This document shows positions 1 through 13,700 of a stretch of 64,000 nucleotides of DNA, piece after piece (position 1 is the first letter of the stretch; each line of letters opens with the position of its first letter). The position numbers and the translations under genes are program-made. The stretch is from Bathymodiolus brooksi (Eukaryota > Mollusca > Bivalvia > Mytilida > Modiolidae). Below the pieces are notes generated by a model. The model was not told the origin of the DNA. It saw only the letters and a program-made list of their open reading frames with translations, and searched no databases. The stretch covers positions 18,288,886 to 18,352,885 of the forward strand of contig OY804590.1 of the NCBI GenBank assembly GCA_963680875.1. The letters are read 5' to 3'.

Positions 1-1190
1 CATTCCTCCCGTTGTTACTCCTCCATTATCTCATTCCTCCCATTGTTACCCCTCCATTATCTCATTCCTCCCATTGTTACCCCTCCATTATCTCATTCCT
101 CCCGTTGTTACTCCTCCATTATCTCATTCCTCCCATTGTTACCCCTCCATTATCTCATTCCTCCCATTGTTACCCCTCCATTATCTCATTCCTCCCATTG
201 TTACCCCTCCATTATCTCATTCCTCCCGTTGTTACCCCTTCATTATCTCATTCCTCCCATTGTTACCCCTCCATTATCTCATTCCTCCCGTTGTTACCCC
301 TCCATTATCTCATTCCTCCCATTGTTACCCCTCCATTATCTCATTCCTCCCATTGTTACCCCTCCATTATCTCATTCCTCCCATTGTTAACCCTCCATTA
401 TCTCATTCCTCCCATTGTTACCCCTCCATTATCTCATTCCTCCCGTTGTTACTCCTCCATTATCTCATTCCTCCCATTGTTACCCCTCCATTATCTCATT
501 CCTCCCGTTGTTACCCCTCCATTATCTCATTCCTCCCATTGTTACCCCTCCATTATCTCATTCCTCCCGTTGTTACCCCTCCATTATCTCATTCCTCCCA
601 TTGTTACCCCTCCATTATCTCATTCCTCCCATTGTTACCCCTCCATTATCTCATTCCTCCCGTTGTTACCCCTTCATTATCTCATTCCTCCCATTGTTAC
701 CCCTCCATTATCTCATTCCTCCCGTTGTTACCCCTCCATTATCTCATTCCTCCCATTGTTACCCCTCCATTATCTCATTCCTCCCATTGTTACCCCTCCA
801 TTATCTCATTCCTCCCGTTGTTACCCCTCCATTATCTCATTCCTCCCGTTGTTACTCCTCCATTATCTCATTCCTCCCATTGTTACCCCTCCATTATCTC
901 ATTCCTCCCATTGTTACCCCTCCATTATCTCATTCCTCCCATTGTTACCCCTCCATTATCTCATTCCTCTCATTGTTACCCCTCCATTATCTCATTCCTC
1001 CCGTTGTTACCCCTCCATTATCTCATTCCTCCCATTGTTACCCCTCCATTATCTCATTCCTCCCGTTGTTACCCCTCCATTATCTCATTCCTCCCGTTGT
1101 TACCCCTTCATTATCTCATTCCTCCCATTGTTACCCCTCCATTATCTCATTCCTCCCGTTGTTACCCCTTCATTATCTCATTCCTCCCTC
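1..1190. repeat. 31-bp minisatellite, about 38 copies
   Basis: Unit cattcctcccattgttaccc + ctccattatct, repeated head to tail with few substitutions (a/g in ccc[a/g]ttg, c/t in cc[c/t]tc). The array starts before the window. Pyrimidine-rich on the plus strand. No stop codon occurs in any plus frame of the unit, so long open frames here are artefacts. It lies downstream of exon 14, in a NOP2 intron or flank. Confidence 0.97.
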
Positions 1191-1241
1191 ATTTCTCTAT
1201 AATATTTATTTATCAGTTATTTGAATTTTTTTCCTTTGATC

Positions 1242-1392
1242 TCGCCGAGTGATATTGTGAGTAATAAGGAACTGACTCTCACCGAGTGATATTGTGAGTA
1301 ATAAGGAACTGACTCTCACCGAGTGATATTGTGAGTAATAAGAAACTGACTCTTACCGAGTGATATTGTGAGTAATAAGGAACTGACTCTAA
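1242..1392. repeat. 37-bp tandem repeat, 4 copies
   Basis: ccgagtgatattgtgagtaa followed by taaggaactgactctca, starting at 1245, 1282, 1319 and 1356. It is the left part of a dispersed repeat shared with 6680-7010. Confidence 0.92.
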
Positions 1393-1640
1393 TACTGACA
1401 ATTATCTGTTAGTGTGATGTCAAATACATTATGATGTTACTGATAAAAACAATAATGTCAGTGTTGAAGGTCTCGACATACATTATCACTAGTACCACAG
1501 CTCGTCCTATCAGACTCGCTGAAATACTAGCGATAATATGTGTTGACTTTCACACCTGTCATTATTCTATATATATTGTTGAACTTGTGGTGTCCAGTAC
1601 TTATTACATAATTAGATGTTAATCCAAGTACCATACCATC
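1393..1640. repeat. dispersed repeat, paralog at 6690-6950
   Basis: Shared order with 6690-6950: gtcagtgtga[c/t]gtcaa, gatgttac[t/c]gat, gaaggtctc, tatcagactcgc, atactaatgataatgt. Unknown family; no coding content. Confidence 0.75.
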
Positions 1641-1691
1641 ATATTTTTAATTCAATATCTACTACTTTGTAAAGACCTCATTACTACTTAC

Positions 1692-1789
1692 TTGACAAAA
1701 CCTTCCCTGCCAAAATCTAAACTAGTAGGTACCAGTTTGACATTTCTCTTCTTTAGGGCATACTGAATTACAGCCTCATTTTCCTCCAC
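1692..1789 (-). CDS. NOP2: NOP2 exon 14, last exon visible
   Basis: 98 nt, acceptor ttaatag, donor GTCAA|GTAAGT. Encodes [20 protein letters not shown] then [13 protein letters not shown] canonical donor shows that at least one further exon lies left of base 1. Confidence 0.92.
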
Positions 1790-4700
1790 CTATTAAAATA
1801 TTAAAGATTGATCATAAACCATGAAACAATTAGATTTATTACCTGATCTACCAGATTGTTTGGTTTAATATTTTATGGTGTTTAACACCACTTTCAACAA
1901 TATTTCATTTATATGGTGCCGATCAGTTTTATTGGTGGAGGAAACCGGAATACCAGGAGAAAACTACCGACCTGTCGCAAGTCACCAACAAACTTTATCA
2001 CATAATGTTGTATCGAGTACACCATGCCATGAATGGGGTTCGAACTCACAACGTCAGTGGTGATAGGCACTGGTCGCACAAGTAATTGTAAATCCAACTA
2101 CCATACGATCACGACAGCCCTGATTTACTATAGAAATGACTTTACTATATAAATAGTAATCATCAGTAGTAAAAGGAAAGTTTAAACAGTGATGGTCAAC
2201 AATTCCACCAATATCAACAAAACAAACAACTAGCTCTTACCTCAAATCACTGAACACTAAAAAACAAAAGAGGGCAACAATTGGAGATTGTAATACAGGT
2301 CCTGGCTTGGGACAGGCACAAACATGTGACAGGGTTAAACTGGTTAATTGGATCACAAACCTCCAGCTCTTGATAATTAGATCTCCATTGGGAGGGGGAG
2401 GGAATATCAACAACTACTTTATAAAGGTATATTACCAAAACAGAACATGTTGAATACACTATATATCCTCCTGTTGAAGATTTGGCATCACAACAATCTA
2501 TGGCAGCAAGGATTAACTCCCTTTGTAGGTGGGAACATCTCTGTATATCTTTTTCATCCTGCAAAATAGATAAAATAAATAAATAATGTTGCTATAACAA
2601 AAGGGTTAGAGTTATGGTGCTTAATGCCACTAACAATATTTCAGTTATATCGTGGCAGTCAGTTTTATTGGTGGAGGAAACCGGAGTACCGGGAGAAAAC
2701 CATCGACCTGTCACAAGCCACTGACAAACTTTATCACATAATGTTGTATCAAGTACACCTTGCCTGAGTGGGATTTGAACTCACAACATTAGTGGTGATA
2801 GTCACTGATTGCATAGCTGGTTGTAAATCCAACTACCATACGATCACGACCATAACGGCCATGTAACAAAAGGTGTTGTAGTTAAATGGCAGGGGTTAAA
2901 AAATCCCCATGCCCGACGCCTGTAATTTCCACATTTGGGCTAGCTGAAATAATCAGCTGTATGCCTGACGGGCTAGTAAAAATATATATCGGATATTGAC
3001 AAACTTGTCAATATTCGCGTATCTACTTATATTCATATATGTTATATGTTGTTTAATCAGCAGCAATGTTTTATTTATTCAACCGCTAGCTTTTTGTCGA
3101 GCAAAGAAGGTAGAAAAACTGTGTATTCTCGTCATGATGACGGCTTATCCAGAAATTTCGAAAATCAAATACCGGAATCGGATTGCAGAACCGGGAACGA
3201 CTATTTCCGGTTTTGCCGATAGTAAAAAAAAAAAATTTAATGCAGACCGACCCTAGATTTTTTTGACATGTGACCATAAACAGACATATTTTTTTTTTTG
3301 GCCTTACAGTGACCCGAACTGTGGAAAATAAGTGAAAATAAAACGCAATACCAGATCTGAAAAGAAAGATACCGTATTTTACGGACTATAGGTCGAATTG
3401 CTGCTTTTCGGCTAAATTTTTTGGGGAATACTAAGAAAGGTCGAAGCATTCCATAGGTCAAGGATGCCGATGATAACTTGGGTAAGTATCGTCACATGGA
3501 ACGGGTTATTTTTTTTTGTACATCGGTAAGCATTTGTCCTATAACGATGTTCTTCGGTAAGTACATTTGTATCTGTAAGTATTAGCTCAAGAATACTATT
3601 CTTATGTGTCATAAACGAAATAATTATGAAAGCTAAATTAAATAAAATTTTATTTTTAAACTTGTGTTTGTGTGTTTTTTATGAGGAGTCTGGTTTGTAA
3701 AGCCAGACATCGAGGACATTCAAATCAGGCCGTCTGTGGGTGTCAAAATAGATGGTAAACGGATGTTCATACAATAAAATAATCAAGCTGTCAAAACAAT
3801 GTATCACCTTGTGCATTTTTATTGACATACCTTTAAAATGTGCTTAATTAATAATAGTACACAAATTATGTGCTAGTCTCGGTCCAGTAAATTTTCAATC
3901 AGCTGATCAGGATAATTAAGTGCCGACTGATGTTCACCTGTGTTGATTATCTCATGGTGATTATTTTATTTGTTCCTAATTGACCAATTCAAGTGTAGAA
4001 CATTCTAATTTAACGAAATCGATAATTATTTTCTAGTATATTTAGTATAAAAAGCTTGTTCTCCACGTTTATTGTGAGATGTAATGCAACCGCCATTTTT
4101 TACTACAACCTCGTGCGCATGCTCGTGTTTGATTGAAAAGCTATTTATAGCTATATTTTGATATTTTGTGATAATAATTTGATATTGTAAAACGATCCAC
4201 CCTGTGATTTTTTTTTCAACAACATACATTTTTTATAGTATATATTTTAATATACAATACAATATTGAACTGATTTTCGCTATTAACACTTCAATCATTG
4301 AATATTGTTTTTTTTCTCGGATGTTGAACATTTTTTCCCGGAATTGCGCCCCCTGTTAGTAGTATACTTTTATTGCTTTATTAAAAAAAAAACAACACCA
4401 AGAACATCGATGATTTCAATCTGATTCAGAAAAAAAAAACTACAGCATAATAAAGGTATACTGTAAACAAAATCGTCATTTTTATCGAGATTCCAGATTT
4501 TTTTAACTTCATCCTTGTATAGGTCGATGTGGACGATAGGTCGAAGCCAGCGTGTTGAGAAAAAAATATATCGACCTATCGTCCATAAAATACGGTAGTT
4601 AAACTAATATAAATTGTACATGTTGTACAAGGGTTCAAGTCTGCAAGTCGGATTCATGAAATCACGGTATTGACCAGGACTAGTGGTTCATAGATTCGGG

Positions 4701-7700
4701 CTAGTAATATTTGGGAACATGCTGGCCCTGGGCTAGTGAGGTGGTCCAAGATTTTTTAACCCCTGATAATGCATTAAAACTATTTTTGCAGTATATAGGA
4801 AAACTATGACAGGTAAAAGCCTATATGTAAAATTTAATGATATTAATTCAATATTGTCTGTTGTTTTGTTTTTGTGTGGGTAAACTTTTCTCAAATCCCA
4901 AGTCTACCAGAAGACCTTAAAATGTTACACCAAAAACAATCACTGACTACATTAGATTAACTAAAGAGCATTGTCATAATATATTATATATGTCAGTATT
5001 AGAATGGCAATCTATTTTATATAAAAGTATTATATCACAATCGTCAAGGTTGAGTTGTTAGACCACAGGGCCTCTTGTTTGAAAACAGGTAGGGCTATAA
5101 TCTCCAAAATTACACATACTTTTATTCAGTACAAAGGATCAAAGGATCATTGTGTTAGAATCTCAAAAGTCTTGTTCAAATATACTTAAAGGGGCATTAT
5201 CTGACAAAATCATAAATTTTTGTTACCCATAAAAACTATCAGATATGATTGATGCCTTAATAAAACGTGTTTCTGTAACTTATAATATTATGAAATGTAC
5301 GCGCATCGGGAAAAAAAGGTGCATCTGCTCGTGTTTTGAGGTCAATCAAGAAATGGACGCCATCTTATTAATTATCAGCATTGTTTACGGAGTTTGCCGA
5401 ATCGTCATTAAATCAGTACAACAATGCACTTATTTCTTATTTTCTGTGAATCTGCTTTTAGTCTGCGTTAATTACGGACAAAGAACCATGCAAGTTTGCA
5501 GTTAATAAGCGACAAAATACAAATTATTCGTTTTTACCTGTCACTAGTAAGGTCAGTTGCATATGGAGAAAGAGAGGTCAAATTATTTGCTTGCAAGGAA
5601 ATAACAAATCGATGGTAATTTTCGTTCTCAAAAGGCAAAAAGTGGTACGATAAGCTGCTTAATGTGAAATATTTATCTTTATTTCATCATTTTAAAACTA
5701 TTTACCAATTTCCAAAACATATAATTTTTTTGGTCAAAATCGTAGCTAATGCCCCTTTAAGTTATTGGCAAAAATAACATTGTCCCTATAGATGGAAATT
5801 AATGTCTGCAATTGACAATTTCAAAAGGGTCGTTAAAATATAATTAAATTATTGGTAAAAACATTGTGCATACAGATGGAAATCAACGACCATGATTTAC
5901 AACACACCCAAACCATTATATGACTGCAAACATTTTGCTGTTATATACAGGTTGGTTTAGGTTTATGGTGCTTAATGCCAATTTCAACAATATTTCAGTT
6001 ATATCATGGCAGTCAGTTTTATTGGTGAAGGAAACCAGAGTACCCGGAGAAAACCACTGACCTGTTACAAGTCACTCACAAACTTCATCACATAATGTTG
6101 TATCGAGTACACCTTGCCATGAGCTGGATTCAAACTCGCAACTTTAGTAGTGATAGGCACTGAATGCATAGGTAGTTGTAAATCCAACTACTATACGATC
6201 ACGACAGCCCCACTAGTTCTATACAAGAACATGCTAAGACAAACATTACAAAACTTCAATAAACTAAGCTACCTTATTAATTTTAACTTCTATGTCTTTA
6301 GATATAACTCCTGTACCACTACAAGGGGCATCTAACAGTATTCTGTCAAACCCTTTCATAATCTGTAATAGAAACATGACATTATATTAAATTATCGGTA
6401 ATTTGGTTTAGCTTAGGTTTGGTTTATGGTGTTTAATGCCACTTTCAACAATATTTCAGTTGTATCGTGGCAGTCAGTTTTATTGGTGGAGGAAACCGGA
6501 GTACCCAGAGAAAACCACAGACCTGTCGCAAGTCACCGACAAACTTTTTCACACAATGTTGTATCGAATACACCTCACCATGAACAGAGTTCAAACTTAC
6601 AACGGTAGTGGTGATAGGCATTGGTTGCACAGGTAGTTGAAAATCACGACCACGATGGCTCCTCTGTAATTTTGACCTTTTTTTCTTTGATCTCAGTGAT
6701 ATTATCAGTATAAACAAAATGATGCTGATATTGAAAAATATGTCAGTGTGACGTCAAGCACATGATGTTACCGATGAAATAAATGACGTCAGTTTTGAAG
6801 GTCTCAACTATACATTATCACTTGTATCTCAGCCCATTCTATCAGACTCGCAGCAATACTAATGATAATGTCTGTCTCGACATTCAAAACTACTGTTATT
6901 CTACATATAATAATGACACAACACAATGTAATATTTCTCCTTTACTTTTACAACTGAAATGTTGAAAATGGTGTTATACACACTCATTCAACCTTATTCA
7001 ACAAAAAATATCCTCAGATATACATTATATGACGATGAGGTGGACTTTGCCTTAGACCAACATGCTTAGTTGGATTTTTATAGTGCTAGATCACTGAAAC
7101 AAGAGTCCGAAGTTAGAAATATCGCTCCACTCGGACACATTATCCTAATTTCCGAAACAACTAGTCTTTGCTCTTACTACATAACGCTGCATTTTAGCGG
7201 TGAAACAACAAAGACTAATTTATATAGTCTTTGGTTTAACTAGACCGGTGCTCAACCCCACGATCTACCACAACAGAGCTGTCGAAAATCGTCGGACCTA
7301 TCGGACCGTCGGACAAAATATTGACTAGGTCCGATTTAAACTACTTCGCGTCAGACCCGATGTCCGGAGCAATTTTTCAGTAACTTGGAACCGACAAAAC
7401 GCTTAAAGATGACCGGCATCATTACTTAATTTTGCTTCTCAAACTTGTCGTTGTTTGCAATCTTCAATCTCCGATTTTTGTTTATTTTTGTCTATATAAT
7501 CAAATTTTGACTTCACATTGAAGAGTTTGACTACTAAATGTGTAACCGATTCCGGACGGACGTGCATCGATTTTCCGGAAATTACGATTTTATTTAAAAA
7601 AAATATATTATTTTTTGGCAATAAAATTTGTTGACTCGGTGGCTTTTTTAAGGGTCGGTCGGTGAAAGGGGAAACAAACTTAATTTTAATTTAGGCCTAG

Positions 7701-10700
7701 GTTGTCAGTCATCCAATTGATTCAGTCCAGACCTAATGGCAATGCTACTTATAAGAGGTAACACCTTGAAACATGTGCATAGCTAGCATTATGCAAACTT
7801 GGTATCTTTGTTTATTTCATACACAAGTCTATTGTATTGTATGTATATTTCCACATGTCACACAAAAATGTGTTGTACTAGCTTTGAGTATTCCAAGGTA
7901 TCACTTGAAGCTGTAAACAAACCATTTTATGGATTTAGCCAGTATATATGTGTAATTCAGTTAGAGGTCGTAAAAAAAATGTAGGTCCGGCAAATGTTTG
8001 ATAGGTCTGACACAATGTCCACATCTGCCAGACCTATTGTCTGACAGACAGGAAAGAGATTTCGACAGCTCTGCACAACCGAAACAAGTTTGTTCATCAT
8101 TAAACTATTCATGCTGTTACTTACTGTAGGGTAAATATGTCCATCGTAATGACTGACAACTGTATTTGTGATACCCATATGATGTATGTTGCCTATTACA
8201 GCATACTACTTACTGTAGGATAAATACGTCCATCGTAATGACTGACAACTGTATTTGTGATACCCATACGATGTATGTTGTCTACTACAGCTTACTACTT
8301 ACTGTAGGGTAAATACGTCCATCGTAATGACTGACAACTGTATTTGTGATACCCATACGATGTATGTTGCCTACTACAGCCTTGGCTCTGTCCTTGTTGG
8401 CGTCATTGGCAAAAACAGTTCCTGTATTCTTCATCAAAGCAGCTGAAAAGTAGAACAATCAAACACAATATGATTATTTTCTCTTAAAAACAATCTGATT
8501 GAATATAAAAATAGCTTAACCCTGTCAGTGGTTATTTTTAAGTGCATGTACCAAGCCAGGAAAGTGAGCGAATGGGTATCGATTTTACCTCTGCTTTAAC
8601 CATTTTTCCCCAACTGTTCCCACGGTTTGGTATTTCTTGTTTTTCATTTGATGTTAAATGCTCTATATTCTATTTCACAACACTATCTAAAAACAACATT
8701 TTGAAGATACCAAAAAATTGTAAATCAATGAAGGACAGACAATAACATTACAAAAAAGACAAAGAATGGTCAACAAAACATGACATAGAACACTAAAGAT
8801 TGAGAATTGAATATATCCTTTAGCCAAACCACATGTGGATGTTTTTAGTTAATCAACAGACGTCTTCATTATTGCATGATTATGTAATTGTTCCTTCTAT
8901 CATTATGTGAAACTATAACGATGTCAGGCCACCAGAACTTTTCTGAAGAAATAAAACTGATATCTTGTACTATTTATACTCTTCTGTGTCATAACTGGAA
9001 AAAAAAACTAATATCACAGAAATTTGCTGGTAAAGCAATGGACTCCCAATTTTCAAAATATGGGAAAAGAATACACAGATAACTCAAGCCTTTCAATAAG
9101 GGGTGGTACCAGGTACTTTTACCCCCCTAAAATGGTCTTTGGAATCTCCTGATGTTAAAGAGTGCTGTATAAGATATTCATGAAAATTGTTCTAATTTTA
9201 ACAAAAAGTACTGCCTGTAAACAGGGAAGTACTGGTAGACTTGAAAAATATTGAAATCCCTGGTAACTTACCAATATATGTAGTTTTTCCCCCAGGAGCA
9301 GCTGACATGTCTAAGATCCTTTCATTTTCCTGAGCAGCTAGGGCCATGACAGGTAAGAAACTGGACCCTCCCTGTAGAAGATAATGGCCAGCCAGATATT
9401 CTGGAGTAGCTCCTGAAAAAACAAAAATAATAATGAGCAAGCTTGAGTGAGTGAGTGAGTGATTGTTGTTTAACACCACATGAGCAATACTTCAGCTATA
9501 TCATAGCCAGAACAAATTTCATTCAACACCAAAACATTTAGTTAGAATTTTATAGTGCTAGCTCACTGAAAGAAGTCATGGGTTGACATGTCACTCCACT
9601 CTTGACACATTATCCTGATTCCAAGCCAACCAGTCTATGCTGTGTGATTAGCAGAGAAGCAACAATTACCTAATTTATAGTCTTTGTTTGTCCAATCAGA
9701 AAATAATAGTTATGTGATACTTGTGGTGCACTGATTATCGGAAACATCGACTAATCAGTTGGACGTTGGCATTCGATCAGATGATCGATTCTAAAATCTT
9801 GTAGTCGATTCTAATTCCTAATGTTGAAAAAAAATATGCTTAACTTTATCCTTTGTTTTTGTCTTCATACTGACAAAAATCTTGCATTTTATCCCAACAT
9901 ACTTCTGACACTCAGTAAATACACATTTTTGGACTAGTCTATTATTTATCTACTGCCCGGATTAGTCCATTTTATTTCAGGTGGTACACAATACACATAC
10001 GGAAACCAGTGTTTTGTTAATGTGTATAAATTGTAACAGTTCATTCTGATTAAAATCATCAATAATAAAATCTCAATATTCTAGAATAACATATGAAAGT
10101 TATAACATATTCTGTTTAATAGAAATTTTTCAACCACTACGTTTCCTAAAATCTGAAATGTTCTGGTCACTATATCTTAAAATCACTGCCAACCATAGTA
10201 AATGAAAAACATTTAGTGTGTGTTCTCAATCTATTAAATTTACTTTTGTCAAACATACTCTTGAAATAAAGATTATTTCAGTAATTATAGTCAGTAAATA
10301 CATTTAGCAGGTAATTGTCACAGATGATCGATCATCAGTCGATGTTGGTATAACAATCATCGATCTCGAAAATGAGACAGATTCCCATCACTATGTGATC
10401 AAATGTTCTGATTGGTTGACTTTCAAGCATAAGTACTAACTGATTAGGACAATTTAAGAATAACTTGTGCAACACTATTTCATGAATGGATAATTTTACT
10501 GCATTTTTAGTATTGTCAAAATCAATCAAACTACTGGTTACAAAATGAGGGGGGTACTTCGATTCTGTTCAACGATGTCATAGTTTTCTGCCTGACTGAT
10601 TGATTGATAGTTACTTAACGTCAAGTGAGCAGTATTTCAGATATATTCATCACAATAACAAGTTTACAAACAACTAAATTTTGTTGGTAAAAAGCTGGCA

Positions 10701-13700
10701 CTGGGATACAAGAATTGTAGTATTCATCACCAGACAATATCTTGTGTCAGTAAAACCAGAGGCCCTCATGAGCCTGCATCGGTCACCTGAATTATATATG
10801 AACAAATAAATCTGAAGTATTAAACTAACCTAGTGGAACCTGTGAGTCATAAACAATGAGACCAACTTTAGACCATTTACCAATGGGGTCTAAATTAACT
10901 CCTCTGTTGATGAGGGCCTGGGCCAAGTCTCTTCTTCTTGTCTTTAGAGTGTTTGTTCTAATTGTCACAGGTCTTTGGGCTTCGTTTGCTTCTAAAAACT
11001 CACTTATCTGAACAGAAATAAAAATTGTGTGTTATTAACCATTATGCAGCATGTAAAGAATTTTATCATGACATTGTACGACCACAGAAGGATGTCGTAT
11101 TAGAATGACACATGTATTTATCATTATCATCAAGAGGCTAACTGTAAAGTTTTACATTCATCAACTAAAACTCTTAGTCTTTGAAAATTAAAATTTTGCA
11201 TTGTGAAAAATATTTCACATCCTTTTGACATGTTTGATTTGATTTTAGATAAAAGTAAAAAAAAACCTGAAAATCAAATAAAAATACCTCAAACCATCTT
11301 CACCCTCTTTCAAAAAGGTCATTTTTTACCTGTTCTGGATGTGTCCTGCAAAGTACATAATTGTGTTCCACAGAAAAATAACTGAAATAAGATAAATAAC
11401 TGAAAAAATTCATTCCCGTATTTATACAGAATTACATTTTTTTGGTCATTTATCATAATCAACTGAAAAATTACTTTGTTCCTTTGTTTTTTATCATTTG
11501 AGACATCACTCTTTTTCTGGTCTACTTATGATATCTGTTATCTATAGAAATTCACTAAAAACAATAAGGGGAGATAATTCAAATTCACTAAAAAAAAAAC
11601 TATAAGGGGAGATAATTCAGTACCTCTAACGGGAATAACTGCATCAGTTTTTCCATCAAGAATTCATTATAACTGTAGTAAGTACAGAGATCTTTTCTCA
11701 GCTGTCTGATATATTCCTGTCTACTTCTACAATAAACATAATTAGAAATGTTATTTCTCACTAAAAAGATAAGCCAGTTCCTATTTTTAGCAGTGGAAGA
11801 TATTCTTGTCTTGTATCCCCCCATACAAGACAAGGAAAAAATCACACACTTTTTCCCAGAAAAAAATCTATTCATAGATCTTCACCACGGTTCAAACTTT
11901 ATTCTCATCAATAAAACCACGATTCTACTACATAAGTATTTTAAAATTAATCTATGTATACTATTCTGTTAGCTAACAATTTAATGATCGTGCACCTTTC
12001 AGTGTTTGATTTTTTTTCACCTCTTTACCTGTCAATGTTTGTTTAATAGATTGCTCTCCCTTGTTAGTAACTAACGTAAAGAAAGAAATTACCTCCCTCT
12101 GACCAAATTCAAATAATTTTTTACAGGTATTTATCGCCGTTGTAGTAGCATTTATAATATATTTATAAAATATTTAAAATAGTGCCAAGACATGGATGTA
12201 TATCGATAAATCGACTATTTACTTCAGGAATGGAAAACAATTTTACGGGAAAACGCTAGATGGAATGTAAACAAAACAAAGGTGCTTAGTGAGAAATAAA
12301 ATCAAACACCGGGGTGAGATTCTATATATCTTTTTTGAGTGTTAAACACCAATCAATATATCTTTATTAACTGATTGATTGATGGTTGCTTAACACCATC
12401 TCCAGCAATATTTCAGCTATTTGATGGCATTATTTTTTTCATTAAATATGTTAAAAGTCTAAAAGGAACATCGTTTAACAAATATATCTAAGTTTGAAAT
12501 TTACAGTACATAAATAATGTAATTTATTCAAACCAAGGTCAATCTCTCAAGGTCATAGGTAACTTAAGCTGATTTTTGCTATCCTGTTTAGGCCCTCGAG
12601 TTTATTTGCTCCCAAAGACTCAAGTTTTATCTTCGACTTTTCCTTTACTCCCTGCAAAAAACTCAGCGACTATTTTGCCAGCATCATTTTCATTGTTCAC
12701 CTTGACAAAAGGTTACAGAAAATTGCACAAGATGTAAATGAAACGTGATATAGTAGTCAACATCTTATAATACCATCCTTTCTGAAAAAGTGGCAGCATA
12801 AGAGGAGTGTCCTCTATTGAAGAGGATTTAGTACTATTTTATTATCTCAGTGCATCTGAAATCTGGCCTAATAAGAGAAGTGGCCTCTTTTTTTTGGGGG
12901 GGGGAACAATTTAGTACTATTTTATTATCTCAGTGCATCTGAAATCTGGCCTAATAAGAGAAGTGATCTCTTTTGGGGGGAACAATTTAGTACTATTTTA
13001 TTATCTGTGCTTCTGAAATCTGGCCTAATAAGATGAGTGGCCTTTTTTGGGGGGGGCACAATTTAGTACTATTTTATTATCTCAGTGCATCTGAAATCTG
13101 GCCTAATAAGAGAAGTGACCTCTTTTGGGGGGAACAATTTAGTACTATTTTATTATCTGTGCTTCTGAAATCTGGCCTAATAAGATGAGTGGCCTTTTTT
13201 GGGGGGGGCACAATTTAGTACTATTTTATTATCTCAGTGCATCTGAAATCTGGCCTAATAAGAGAAGTGACCTCTTTTGGGGGGAACAATTTAGTACTAT
13301 TTTATTATCTGTGCTTCTGAAATCTGGCCTAATAAGATGAGTGGCCTTTTTTGGGGGGGGGCACAATTTAGTACTATTTCATTATCTCAGTGCATCTGAA
13401 ATCTGGCCTAATAAGAGAAGTGACCTCTTTTGGGGGGAACAATTTAGTACTATTTTATTATCTGTGCTTCTGAAATCTGGCCTAATAAGATGAGTGGCCT
13501 TTTTTGGGGGGGCACAATTTAGTACTATTTTATTATCTCAGTGCATCTGAAATCTGGCCTAATAAGAGAAGTGACCTCTTTTGGGGGGAACAATTTAGTA
13601 CTATTTTATTATCTGTGCTTCTGAAATCTGGCCTAATAAGATGAGTGGCCTTTTTTGGGGGGGCACAATTTAGTACTATTTTATTATCTCAGTGCTTCTG

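Larger units (their letters stand above)
2891..4768. mobile_element. hAT-like DNA element with nested insertions
   Basis: Termini are exact inverted repeats of 16 bp: caggggttaaaaaatc at 2891 and gattttttaacccctg ending at 4768. Subterminal 'gggctagtaa' motifs occur at both ends. No transposase is visible. It contains a MITE end (to 3303) and a nested TIR element (3371-4596). I could not find a clear target-site duplication. Confidence 0.65.

Noticed and set aside
1..1190. CRISPR-like array
   Set aside because: Units are contiguous with no unique spacers, in an intron-bearing eukaryotic locus; it is a minisatellite.
12..1252. Three overlapping open frames of 269-396 codons on the plus strand
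   Set aside because: They are readings of the 31-bp minisatellite, which has no stop codon in any plus frame; no start context, codon pattern or domain supports a protein.
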